NCBI GenBank assembly: GCA_947627365.1
Contig: CANQVT010000008.1
Span: 1 to 63,092, forward strand
DNA length: 63,092 nucleotides
From: an uncultured Lachnospiraceae bacterium
GTDB lineage: Bacteria; Bacillota; Clostridia; Lachnospirales; Lachnospiraceae
Direction: 5' to 3'
The notes beneath the pieces are model-generated. The model saw only the letters and a list, made by a program, of their open reading frames with translations. It ran no database searches and was not told the DNA's origin. Of the stretch, positions 44,192-51,796 are shown piece by piece. Each line of letters opens with the position of its first letter. The stretch's first letter is position 1. The position numbers were made by a program, and so were the translations under genes.

Positions 44192-45112
44192 ATGAAGAAG
44201 ATGCTGTTTGTATACAATCCTCGGTCGGGGAAAGGGCTGATTCGAAATAATCTGTCTACGATTGTGGAGACATTTGCCGCGGGCGGATATGAGGTGACGG
44301 TGCACCCGACGAGTGGGGAGCGGGACGCGCGGGAGAAGGTAAAGGAGCGTGCGAAGGATTTTGAGCTGATCGCCTGCTGTGGCGGCGACGGCACGCTCGA
44401 CGAGGTAGTCGCCGGGCTGATGGACAGCGGGGTAAAGCGCCCGATCGGCTATATTCCCGCGGGCAGCACGAACGATTTCGGCAACAGCCTGGGCATCCCG
44501 AAGCAGATGGATCAGGCGGCGAAGCTGATCGTGGAGGGAGAGATCTTTCCCTGCGATATTGGCCGTTTCAATGAGGAGTATTTCGTGTATGTGGCGGCGT
44601 TCGGAGCGTTTACAGACGTGTCGTACCAGACGAATCAGGACATGAAGAATATGCTCGGGCACGCGGCGTATCTGCTCGAGGCCATGAAGCGCATGGGTAC
44701 ATGGAAGAGCCGCTGGATGTATGTCGAGAGCGAGGAGTTCTGTGATGAGGGCGAGTTTGTGTTCGGCATGATCACGAATTCAAATTCAGTCGGCGGGTTT
44801 AAGGGTCTTCCGGGGCACAACATAGAGCTAAACGACGGTCTGTTTGAGGTGACGCTGGTGCGCAATCCGCAGAACCTCATCGACTGGCAGGAGATCATCA
44901 CGGCGGTTCTGACGCGCGAGGAGACGTCCGGGAAGGTCGTGCGCTTCAAGACAAATCGGCTGAAGATTCTCTCAAAGGAGCCGATCGCGTGGACAAGGGA
45001 CGGAGAGAACGGCGGCGAGCACACGGAGGTGGAGCTTGTCAATCTGCAGCAGGTGTTGGATATCATCGTGGACACGGCGATGGAGCCGGTGATGCACGAG
45101 ATTGTGTCGTAA
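44192..45112 (+). CDS. Diacylglycerol/lipid kinase family protein (DagK/YegS type)
   Basis: This 306-residue protein starts MKKMLFVYNPRSGKG and has the nucleotide-binding CCGGDGTLDEV and GSTNDFGNSLGIP motifs of the DAGK catalytic domain. Such enzymes phosphorylate diacylglycerol or related lipids, recycling lipid made during lipoteichoic acid synthesis. The ATG at 44192 follows TGGAGAAG; an in-frame start at 44162 is less likely. The substrate is not determined by sequence. Confidence 0.9.
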   Translation: MKKMLFVYNPRSGKGLIRNNLSTIVETFAAGGYEVTVHPTSGERDAREKVKERAKDFELIACCGGDGTLDEVVAGLMDSGVKRPIGYIPAGSTNDFGNSLGIPKQMDQAAKLIVEGEIFPCDIGRFNEEYFVYVAAFGAFTDVSYQTNQDMKNMLGHAAYLLEAMKRMGTWKSRWMYVESEEFCDEGEFVFGMITNSNSVGGFKGLPGHNIELNDGLFEVTLVRNPQNLIDWQEIITAVLTREETSGKVVRFKTNRLKILSKEPIAWTRDGENGGEHTEVELVNLQQVLDIIVDTAMEPVMHEIVS

Positions 45113-45176
45113 ATATAATGTGCGGAGGCGCATTTATAGAAATATGTGAATTCAACAGGAAACGGAGGAAAAGAAT

Positions 45177-46646
45177 ATGCTGTATGCAGGAATTGATCTC
45201 GGAACGTCGGCGGTGAAGCTGCTTTTGATGGACGAGAAGGGGAAGATTCAGAAGATCGTGTCGAGGGAGTATCCGATCTATTTCCCGAATCCGGGATGGT
45301 CGGAGCAGAAGCCGGAGGACTGGTATGCTCAGATGATCGAGGGGCTGAAGGAGCTGTTCGCGGATTGCGATAAGAGCCAGGTGGCAGGTATCAGTTTCGG
45401 CGGCCAGATGCACGGGCTTGTGATCCTGGACAAGGACGACAATGTGATCCGCCCGGCGCTTTTGTGGAACGATGGACGTACTTTTGAGGAGTGCGATTAC
45501 CTGAACAATGTGATTGGCAAGGAGAAGCTTTCCGAGTACACGGCGAACATTTCCTTTACCGGATTTACCGCGCCGAAGGTACTCTGGGTGAAGAATAAGG
45601 AGCCGGAGAATTTCGCGAAGATCGCGAAGATCATGCTTCCGAAGGATTACATCGCGTACAAGCTTTCGGGCGTACATTGCACGGATGTGTCGGACGCGTC
45701 CGGCATGCTGATGTTCGACGTGCGGAACCGCTGCTGGTCGAAGGAGATGCTGGAGATCTGCGGCGTGCGCGAGGAGCAAATGGCGAAGATCTTCGAGAGC
45801 TACGAGGCGGTCGGGACGATCCTCCCGGAGATCGCGGCGCAGCTTGGGATTCCGGAGACGGTCAGGATCGTGGCGGGCGCAGGCGACAACGCGGCTGCGG
45901 CGGTTGGTACGGGCACGGTTGGCGACGGCATGTGCAACATCTCGCTCGGCACGAGCGGCACGATCTTCATCTCCTCGGAGAAGTTCGGCGTGGATAAGTT
46001 CAACGCGCTGCACGCGTTCGCACATGCGGACGGGCATTACCATCTGATGGGCTGCATGCTATCCGCGGCCTCCTGCAACAAGTGGTGGATGGACGAGATC
46101 ATCGGCACGAAGGATTACGCGGCCGAGCAGGCGGCGATCAGTAAGCTCGGTGAGAATCATGTATTCTTCCTTCCGTACCTGATGGGCGAGCGTTCCCCGC
46201 ACAACAACCCGAACGCCCGCGCGACCTTTATCGGCATGACGATGGACACGACGCGCGCCGACATGACGCAGGCGGTGCTCGAGGGTGTGGCGTTCGCGTT
46301 GAGGGATTCGCTTGAGGTGGCGAAGGCTCTGGGCATCAAGATCGAACGCACGAAGATCTGCGGCGGCGGCGCGAAGAGTCCGCTGTGGAAGAAGATCATC
46401 GCGAACGTGCTGAACCTCAAGGTGGACGTGATCGAGAGCGAGGAGGGCCCGGCGCTCGGCGGCGCGATGCTGGCGGCTGTTGCCTGCGGCGAGTTCGCGT
46501 CCGTGGAGGAAGCGGCGGCGAAGCTCGTGCGCATCATCGACACGGTGGAGCCGGAGCCGGAGCTGGTTGCGAAGTACGAGGCGCGCTACGCGCAGTTCAA
46601 GGAGATCTATCCGACCTGCAAGCCGCTGTTTGAGATCATTCACTAA
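45177..46646 (+). CDS. xylB: Xylulokinase (FGGY family)
   Basis: This 489-residue FGGY carbohydrate kinase has the phosphate-1 motif YAGIDLGTSAVKLLLMD. The xylulokinase-type ISFGGQMHGLVIL and LWNDGRT place it with XylB, and it also has GTSGTIF and CGGGAKSPLW. It would convert D-xylulose to xylulose 5-phosphate for the pentose phosphate pathway. AACGGAGGAAAAG precedes the ATG. It heads a pentose locus: DUF4867, isomerase, epimerase and transporter genes follow, with a toxin/antisense pair in between. Confidence 0.93.
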   Translation: MLYAGIDLGTSAVKLLLMDEKGKIQKIVSREYPIYFPNPGWSEQKPEDWYAQMIEGLKELFADCDKSQVAGISFGGQMHGLVILDKDDNVIRPALLWNDGRTFEECDYLNNVIGKEKLSEYTANISFTGFTAPKVLWVKNKEPENFAKIAKIMLPKDYIAYKLSGVHCTDVSDASGMLMFDVRNRCWSKEMLEICGVREEQMAKIFESYEAVGTILPEIAAQLGIPETVRIVAGAGDNAAAAVGTGTVGDGMCNISLGTSGTIFISSEKFGVDKFNALHAFAHADGHYHLMGCMLSAASCNKWWMDEIIGTKDYAAEQAAISKLGENHVFFLPYLMGERSPHNNPNARATFIGMTMDTTRADMTQAVLEGVAFALRDSLEVAKALGIKIERTKICGGGAKSPLWKKIIANVLNLKVDVIESEEGPALGGAMLAAVACGEFASVEEAAAKLVRIIDTVEPEPELVAKYEARYAQFKEIYPTCKPLFEIIH

Positions 46647-46785
46647 GTCATGCACGATTGCTGATAGAAATACTTTAGCAGAAAAAAGAATATAAAGAAC
46701 AAATGAGAAGGATAATGCCTTTAGCCGGGCAGCCGGTGGGGTGCGATATCACTGTTTCCGAGTCTTGCGGAAGGAGTGGTTGCTT

Positions 46786-46875
46786 ATGTCTACATACGAA
46801 GAGTTCATGGTTTTGCTTGTATTTGCCGGACTAGTTGTAGCAATTTTGGACTTGTATACTAAGACTAAGAAATAG
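46786..46875 (+). CDS. Holin-like type I toxin peptide (TxpA/BsrE-like)
   Basis: This 29-residue peptide (starts MSTYEEFMVLLVF, ends YTKTKK) has a single membrane helix with a short lysine-rich tail. That is the standard form of 'putative holin-like' type I toxins, which start MSTYE. An ideal AAGGAG (46771-46776) lies 9 nt before the ATG. The stop codon is inside the left arm of a 9-bp hairpin. A minus-strand promoter facing the 3' end supports an antisense RNA antitoxin. Toxicity is inference from the family. Confidence 0.85.
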   Translation: MSTYEEFMVLLVFAGLVVAILDLYTKTKK

Positions 46876-46969
46876 CACCCCCGCTTCGGAAAAGTAAGGT
46901 GCTATTTCTCATAGTTCTTTATATCGCCGGAAACGGATAGGTGTCGTCTATCGCCCCGGCTGTCTTGCT
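46862..46969 (-). ncRNA. Predicted antisense RNA antitoxin
   Basis: From the minus-strand promoter at 46976-47005, a transcript would begin near 46969 and run into the 3' end of the toxin mRNA. It would end at the shared hairpin (46871-46911) followed by TTTCTTAGTCTT on that strand, about 100-110 nt. This convergent 3' overlap is typical of TxpA/RatA-type systems. Ends are estimated. Confidence 0.65.
46871..46917. terminator. Bidirectional terminator of toxin and antisense RNA
   Basis: AATAGCACC (46871-46879) pairs perfectly with GGTGCTATT (46903-46911). A T-rich stretch flanks it on both strands. Confidence 0.75.
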
Positions 46970-46975
46970 AAGGGC

Positions 46976-47005
46976 ATTATAACATAATCATGCAGTTGTG
47001 TGCAA
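46976..47005 (-). promoter_or_regulatory. Strong minus-strand promoter for the antisense RNA
   Basis: On the minus strand, TTGCAC (47000-47005), an 18-bp spacer and perfect TATAAT (46976-46981) with an extended TGT. A + strand TATAAT (47009-47014), probably for the next gene, lies back to back with it. Confidence 0.75.
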
Positions 47006-47042
47006 GGATATAATTTATTTTTTATATAAAGGAGGGTTTACT

Positions 47043-47660
47043 ATGGAGATCAAAAAAGTGACGGATGCGGCGTTCCGTAAGTACGGCCGAGTCGTCGACA
47101 ACGTGGATTTCACGGGGCTCGTGGAGAAGCTGGCCGAGACGCCCTGCCCGGCGGACACCGTGTACGAGCCGTCGGTAGCGCTTCTTGAGGCGCTTCCGGT
47201 GTTTGAAGAGCTGAAGACGAAGACCTACGGCGAGCTGCCGATTCAGATCGGTTACTGCAACGGCAACAATTATAAGCTCAACGCGCTGGAGTATCATCGC
47301 TCCTCGGAGATCAATGTGGCGGGGACGGACGCGATCCTGCTCGTGGGCTGGCAGCCGGACATCGCGGACGACGGCACCTACGACACGTCGAAGGTGGAGG
47401 CGTTTCTGCTCCCGAAGGGGACGGCGGTGGAGGTATATGCGACGACTCTGCATTACGCGCCGTGCAACGCTGCCGAGGGCGGCTTCCGCGTGGCGATCGT
47501 GCTTCCGAAGGACACGAACCTGCCGCTTGAGAAGGACCACGCAGGCGGAGAGGACGCGCGCCTGACTGCGAAGAATAAGTGGCTGATCGGGCATCCGGAG
47601 GGAGGACTTCCCGAGGGCTCGCCGCTGGGGCTGGTGGGAGAGAATATCTGCCTGAAGTAA
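47043..47660 (+). CDS. DUF4867 family protein
   Basis: This 205-residue protein is of unknown biochemical function. Its sequence (PIQIGYCNGNNYKLNALEYHRSSEINVAGTD split over two motifs, then FLLPKGTAVEVYATTLHYAPC) suggests a cupin-like beta barrel with a histidine-containing pocket. DUF4867 proteins are typically encoded with sugar isomerase and kinase genes, as here, so a role in handling the same sugar (for example as a mutarotase or auxiliary isomerase) is plausible. AAAGGAGGG precedes the ATG at 47043. Confidence 0.8.
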   Translation: MEIKKVTDAAFRKYGRVVDNVDFTGLVEKLAETPCPADTVYEPSVALLEALPVFEELKTKTYGELPIQIGYCNGNNYKLNALEYHRSSEINVAGTDAILLVGWQPDIADDGTYDTSKVEAFLLPKGTAVEVYATTLHYAPCNAAEGGFRVAIVLPKDTNLPLEKDHAGGEDARLTAKNKWLIGHPEGGLPEGSPLGLVGENICLK

Positions 47661-47798
47661 AAGCGGGTTATGTCCGGACGACGATACATAGTCCGAATTG
47701 CGGATGAATGAGATTGAAAGTGCCGGGCGTCATTATAGTACGTGACAGCGCAACGCTGTTTACAAAAATAAAAATTATTTAAGTAGGAGGATAAAGCA

Positions 47799-49283
47799 AT
47801 GAACAACATTCCAAAAGTAAAAATCGGTATTGTGGCCGTGAGCCGCGACTGTTTCCCGGAATCCCTTTCCGTGAACAGAAGAAAGGCTCTGATCGACGCC
47901 TACAAGGCGAAATACGACGAGGCTGACATCTACGAGTGTCCGATCTGCATCGTGGAGAGCGAGATCCACATGGTGCAGGCGCTCGAGGACGTCAAGGCGG
48001 CAGGCTGCGAGGCTCTGGTCGTTTATCTCGGCAACTTTGGTCCGGAGATCTCCGAGACGCTTCTTGCGAAACATTTCGACGGCCCGGCGATGTTCATCGC
48101 GGCGGCTGAGGAGAGCCAGAACGATCTGAGCGACGGCAGAGGCGACGCGTACTGCGGCATGCTCAACGCGAGCTACAACCTCAAGCTGAGAAACATCAAG
48201 GCTTACATTCCGGAGTATCCGGTGGGCACGGCGGCTGAGTGCGCGGACATGATCCACGACTTCGTGCCGATCGCGCGCGCAATCGTCGGTCTCAAGAACC
48301 TGAAGATCATAAGCTTCGGTCCGCGTCCGCTGAATTTCCTGGCGTGCAACGCTCCGATCAAGCAGCTCTACAATCTGGGTGTGGAGATCGAGGAGAACTC
48401 CGAGCTCGACCTGTTCGAGGCGTTCAATAAGCATGCGGGCGACGCGCGTATCCCGGACGTTGTGAAGGATATGGAGAATGAGCTCGGCGCCGGCAACAAG
48501 AAGCCGGAGGTTCTCGCGAAGCTTGCGCAGTATGAGCTGACGCTGCTCGACTGGATCGAGGATCACAAGGGCTACCGCAAGTACGTGGCGATCGCGGGCA
48601 AGTGCTGGCCGGCGTTCCAGACACAGTTCGGCTTCGTTCCGTGCTATGTCAACAGCCGTCTGACCGGCAGAGGCATCCCGGTATCTTGCGAGGTGGATAT
48701 CTACGGCGCGCTGTCCGAGTACATCGGCACCTGCGTGAGCGACGACATCGTGACGCTGCTTGACATCAACAACTCCGTTCCGGACGACATGTACGAGCAG
48801 TCCATCAAGGGCAAGTTCAATTATACGCACAAGGATACCTTCATGGGCTTCCACTGCGGCAATACCTGCTCCTCCAAGCTGACGAGCTTCAGCATGAAGT
48901 ATCAGAAGATCATGGCGAGAAGCCTTCCGATCGAGGTGACGAACGGCACGCTCGAGGGCGACATCATCCCGGGCGACATTACATTCTTCCGTCTGCAGAG
49001 TACCGCGGACAACATTCTCCGCGCGTACGTGGCGCAGGGCGAGGTGCTTCCGGTGGCGACCTGCTCCTTCGGCGGCATCGGCGTGTTCGCAATTCCGGAG
49101 ATGGGACGCTTCTATCGCCACGTCCTGATCGAGGGCAACTATCCGCATCACGGCGCGGTGGCGTTCGGACATCACGGCAAGGCTCTGTTCGAGGTGTTCA
49201 AGTACATCGGCGTATGCCCGGACGAGATCGGCTACAACCATCCGGCGAGCGTACCGTACAGGACAGAGAATCCGTTCGCGTAA
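47799..49283 (+). CDS. L-fucose/L-arabinose isomerase-family protein
   Basis: This 494-residue protein has the FucI/AraA-type fold: an N-terminal Rossmann-like domain (KIGIVAVSRDCFP, EALVVYLGNFGPE), then ISFGPRP, CEVDIYGALSEY, FHCGNTC, and a C-terminal FGHHGKALFEVFKYIG. Conserved acidic residues (for example E in SCEVD) and histidines fit a metal-dependent aldose-ketose isomerase. With xylulokinase next door and no XylA in view, it may isomerise D-xylose or another pentose, but the natural substrate cannot be read from sequence. AAGTAGGAGG precedes the ATG. Confidence 0.82.
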   Translation: MNNIPKVKIGIVAVSRDCFPESLSVNRRKALIDAYKAKYDEADIYECPICIVESEIHMVQALEDVKAAGCEALVVYLGNFGPEISETLLAKHFDGPAMFIAAAEESQNDLSDGRGDAYCGMLNASYNLKLRNIKAYIPEYPVGTAAECADMIHDFVPIARAIVGLKNLKIISFGPRPLNFLACNAPIKQLYNLGVEIEENSELDLFEAFNKHAGDARIPDVVKDMENELGAGNKKPEVLAKLAQYELTLLDWIEDHKGYRKYVAIAGKCWPAFQTQFGFVPCYVNSRLTGRGIPVSCEVDIYGALSEYIGTCVSDDIVTLLDINNSVPDDMYEQSIKGKFNYTHKDTFMGFHCGNTCSSKLTSFSMKYQKIMARSLPIEVTNGTLEGDIIPGDITFFRLQSTADNILRAYVAQGEVLPVATCSFGGIGVFAIPEMGRFYRHVLIEGNYPHHGAVAFGHHGKALFEVFKYIGVCPDEIGYNHPASVPYRTENPFA

Positions 49284-49301
49284 GATACAGGGAGAGCAGC
49301 T

Positions 49302-50351
49302 ATGAAAAAGCAACCATTTGGAACCATGAAAGACGGCTCGGAGACATCGCTCTATTCCTTCACGAACCGGAATAACGTGACGATGGCGGTGACGGATCTG
49401 GGCGCGACGCTCGTAAACCTGTTCGTGCCGGACAAGTCCGGGAAGCTTCTGGACGTCGTGCTCGGTTACGATACGGCGCAGGAGTATCTGGACCATGACA
49501 GCTTCTTCGGAACGGTCATCGGGCGCAGCGGGAACCGTATCGACAAGGCAAAGTTCACGATCAACGGGAAAGAGTACCATCTGGCGGTGAATGATAATGA
49601 GAATAATCTTCACAGCGGCCCGAACGGTTACGAGCAGCGCAGATGGACGGTCGGCGCGGTGGATGAGGCGAAGAACAGCATCCGCTTCGAGCTGGAGAGC
49701 CCGGACGGGGATCAGGGATATCCCGGGAACTTTCACATCGCGGTGACGTACACGCTGACCGATGACAACGAGGTGATCCTGCACTACGAGGGCAAGTCCG
49801 ACGCGGATACCGTCGCGAACATGACGAACCATTCATATTTCAATCTGGCGGGGCACGACAGCGGTATCGTCGAGGGACAGCTTCTGCAGCTTTGCGCGCA
49901 GGCGTACACGCCGGTGCGCGATCATCAGGCGATCCCGACCGGGGAGCTTGCGCCGGTGGAGGGCACGCCGTTCGACTTCCGTGTGATGAAGCCGATCGGA
50001 CGCGATATAGGCGCAGACTGCGAGCAGCTGCATTTTGTGGGCGGCTACGATCACAATTTCGTGTGCGACGGGCCTGCCGGTGAGTTTCGCAAGATTGCCG
50101 AAGCGCATTGCGAGGCGAGCGGGATCACGATGGAGGTGTTCACGGACTGCTGCGGCGTCCAGTTCTACGCGGGCAACGCGATCGTGCCACAGACGGGCAA
50201 GGGCGGCGCTTCCTACGGAAAACGCAACGGCTTCTGTCTGGAGTCGCAGTTCTATCCGAACGCGATCAATCAGGCCGGCTTCCCATCGCCGCTTCTGAAG
50301 GCGGGAGAGCCGTACGATACGAAGACGGGCTATAAGTTTTCCGTGAAGTAG
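49302..50351 (+). CDS. galM: Aldose 1-epimerase (GalM-like)
   Basis: This 349-residue mutarotase interconverts alpha and beta anomers of aldoses before isomerisation. Typical motifs are GRSGNRIDKAKF, HSGPNGYEQRRW, NHSYFNLAGH with the catalytic histidine, and LESQFYPNAINQ with the catalytic glutamate. It starts 18 nt after the isomerase stop with GGGAGAG upstream, so the two genes share a transcript. It ends at a strong terminator. Confidence 0.93.
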   Translation: MKKQPFGTMKDGSETSLYSFTNRNNVTMAVTDLGATLVNLFVPDKSGKLLDVVLGYDTAQEYLDHDSFFGTVIGRSGNRIDKAKFTINGKEYHLAVNDNENNLHSGPNGYEQRRWTVGAVDEAKNSIRFELESPDGDQGYPGNFHIAVTYTLTDDNEVILHYEGKSDADTVANMTNHSYFNLAGHDSGIVEGQLLQLCAQAYTPVRDHQAIPTGELAPVEGTPFDFRVMKPIGRDIGADCEQLHFVGGYDHNFVCDGPAGEFRKIAEAHCEASGITMEVFTDCCGVQFYAGNAIVPQTGKGGASYGKRNGFCLESQFYPNAINQAGFPSPLLKAGEPYDTKTGYKFSVK

Positions 50352-50379
50352 GACGGAAAAAGCAGATTACAAAACGACG

Positions 50380-50406
50380 AGGCAGGGCGTAAGGCCCTGC
50401 CTTTTC
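50380..50406 (+). terminator. Terminator after galM
   Basis: GGCAGGGC (50381-50388) pairs with GCCCTGCC (50394-50401), followed by TTTTCT. Confidence 0.85.
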
Positions 50407-50417
50407 TAGCACAAAAA

Positions 50418-50561
50418 TGCGAAACTTTTCGCAAAATAATCCAGATGCCATCACCTCTTATTTTTCAAAACAAAAATTGACAGACAGATCAAAAATCATT
50501 CCATTTTTTGCAGATTACCTCCGTGATAGCATGATTACAGTCGCAGTATAGGACTGTGATC
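50418..50561 (+). promoter_or_regulatory. Regulatory region of the sugar ABC transporter
   Basis: A 16-bp palindrome TGCGAAA-CT-TTTCGCA lies at 50418-50433. TTGACA is at 50477-50482 but lacks a good -10; TTGCAG at 50508-50513 is another candidate -35. An inverted repeat GATTACAGTC (50533-50542) and GACTGTGATC (50552-50561), 9 of 10 matching, lies just before the ribosome site. These are candidate sites for the AraC-type response regulator or a catabolite regulator. Confidence 0.45.
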
Positions 50562-50593
50562 AAACTATATCAACAGAAAACAGGAGGTAGAAC

Positions 50594-51706
50594 ATGAAAA
50601 AGAGTTTAGTAGTTTTGGCTGCACTGGCGACTGCTACCATGATGGCAGTTCCGGCAAGCGCAGAGGGCGAGCTGATTGGTATCGCGATGCCGACGCAGTC
50701 TCTGGAGCGTTGGAACCGTGACGGCAGCTATCTTGAGGAGCAGTTCAAGGCCGCGGGTTACGAGGTAGATCTTAAGTTCTCCGACAACGAAGTTGACCAG
50801 CAGGTGAACGACATCCAGAACATGATCTCCAACGGCGCGAAGCTTCTTGTTGTTTCCGCTATCGATGGCGAGGCGCTGAACACGGTTATGGACGAGGCTG
50901 TTGAGGCCGGTATCCCGGTTATCGCATACGATCGTCTGATCATGCATGACGGTTCTTCTTACTATGTATCCTTCGATAACTACACCGTAGGTACTCTGCA
51001 GGGCCAGTTCGTAGTGGATACGTTGGATCTCGAGAACGCAGGCGACGCTGTTTACAACATCGAGTTCACCGCGGGCGATCCGGCTGACAACAACGCTGGC
51101 TTCTTCTTCAACGGTGCATTCGACGTTCTGAAGCCGTACATCGATGCAGGCACTCTGAACGTGGTTTCCGGCCAGACCGATTTCGATTCCGTTGCTACGC
51201 CGGCATGGGATACGCAGACCGCTCTTGAGAGAATGCAGAACATCCTTGCTTCCTACTATGCAGACGGCACGCAGCTCGACGTTGCGCTTTGCTCCAACGA
51301 CTCCACCGCTCTTGGCGTTACCCAGGCGATCGAGTCTGACTACGCTGGCGACAACACGGTTCTGATCACAGGTCAGGACGGCGACGAGGCGAACCTTGCG
51401 AACATCGTTGACGGCAAGCAGTCCATGACGGTTTACAAGGCCGTTGCGAACGAGGCAGTCGTTACTCTGGATCTGGCTAAGGCGATCCTTGCGGGCGACA
51501 CGATTGACGCGGGCCTCATCGATGCATCCGGCTGGGATTTCGAGTGCGCATATGACACAGAGTCCTACAACACGTCTGAGGGCCACAACTGCCCGTCCTT
51601 CCTTCTGGTGCCGACCGTTGTTACGACTGACAACCTGCAGGAAGCTCTGGTAGACCCGGGCTACTACACGATGGACGACGACGGATACCTTCATCCGACC
51701 AACTAA
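50594..51706 (+). CDS. Sugar ABC transporter substrate-binding protein (XylF/ChvE-like)
   Basis: This 370-residue type I periplasmic binding protein begins with a signal peptide (ending VPASA). It has QSLERWNRDG, VSAIDGEAL, IAYDRLIM, YVSFDNYTVG and ITGQDGDEAN, typical of xylose/multiple-sugar binding proteins. Unlike most Gram-positive binding proteins it has no lipobox cysteine, so anchoring is unclear. ACAGGAGG precedes the ATG. A strong terminator follows, so it is probably made in excess over the ATPase and permease downstream. Confidence 0.9.
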   Translation: MKKSLVVLAALATATMMAVPASAEGELIGIAMPTQSLERWNRDGSYLEEQFKAAGYEVDLKFSDNEVDQQVNDIQNMISNGAKLLVVSAIDGEALNTVMDEAVEAGIPVIAYDRLIMHDGSSYYVSFDNYTVGTLQGQFVVDTLDLENAGDAVYNIEFTAGDPADNNAGFFFNGAFDVLKPYIDAGTLNVVSGQTDFDSVATPAWDTQTALERMQNILASYYADGTQLDVALCSNDSTALGVTQAIESDYAGDNTVLITGQDGDEANLANIVDGKQSMTVYKAVANEAVVTLDLAKAILAGDTIDAGLIDASGWDFECAYDTESYNTSEGHNCPSFLLVPTVVTTDNLQEALVDPGYYTMDDDGYLHPTN

Positions 51707-51750
51707 TCAGTAGCTCAGACAAAAGAAAAAGAGTAAAAAGGTTAAAAAGC

Positions 51751-51778
51751 GGGCGGGGCAGTGCCCCGCCCTGTTTTT
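51751..51778 (+). terminator. Internal terminator between binding protein and ATPase genes
   Basis: GGGCGGGGC (51751-51759) and GCCCCGCCC (51763-51771) form a perfect 9-bp stem with a three-base loop, followed by TGTTTTT. Read-through would feed the downstream genes. Confidence 0.85.
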
Positions 51779-51796
51779 GAGAGAGGGGGTACCATC

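Noticed and set aside
47009..47014. Full sigma-A promoter for DUF4867
   Set aside because: The TATAAT is perfect, but I find no convincing -35 at 16-18 bp, so only the -10 is mentioned and no promoter is called.
51761..51796. Earlier in-frame start for the sugar ABC ATPase
   Set aside because: It lies inside the terminator hairpin that follows the binding-protein gene; TTG 51797 has GAGAGGGGG at ideal spacing.
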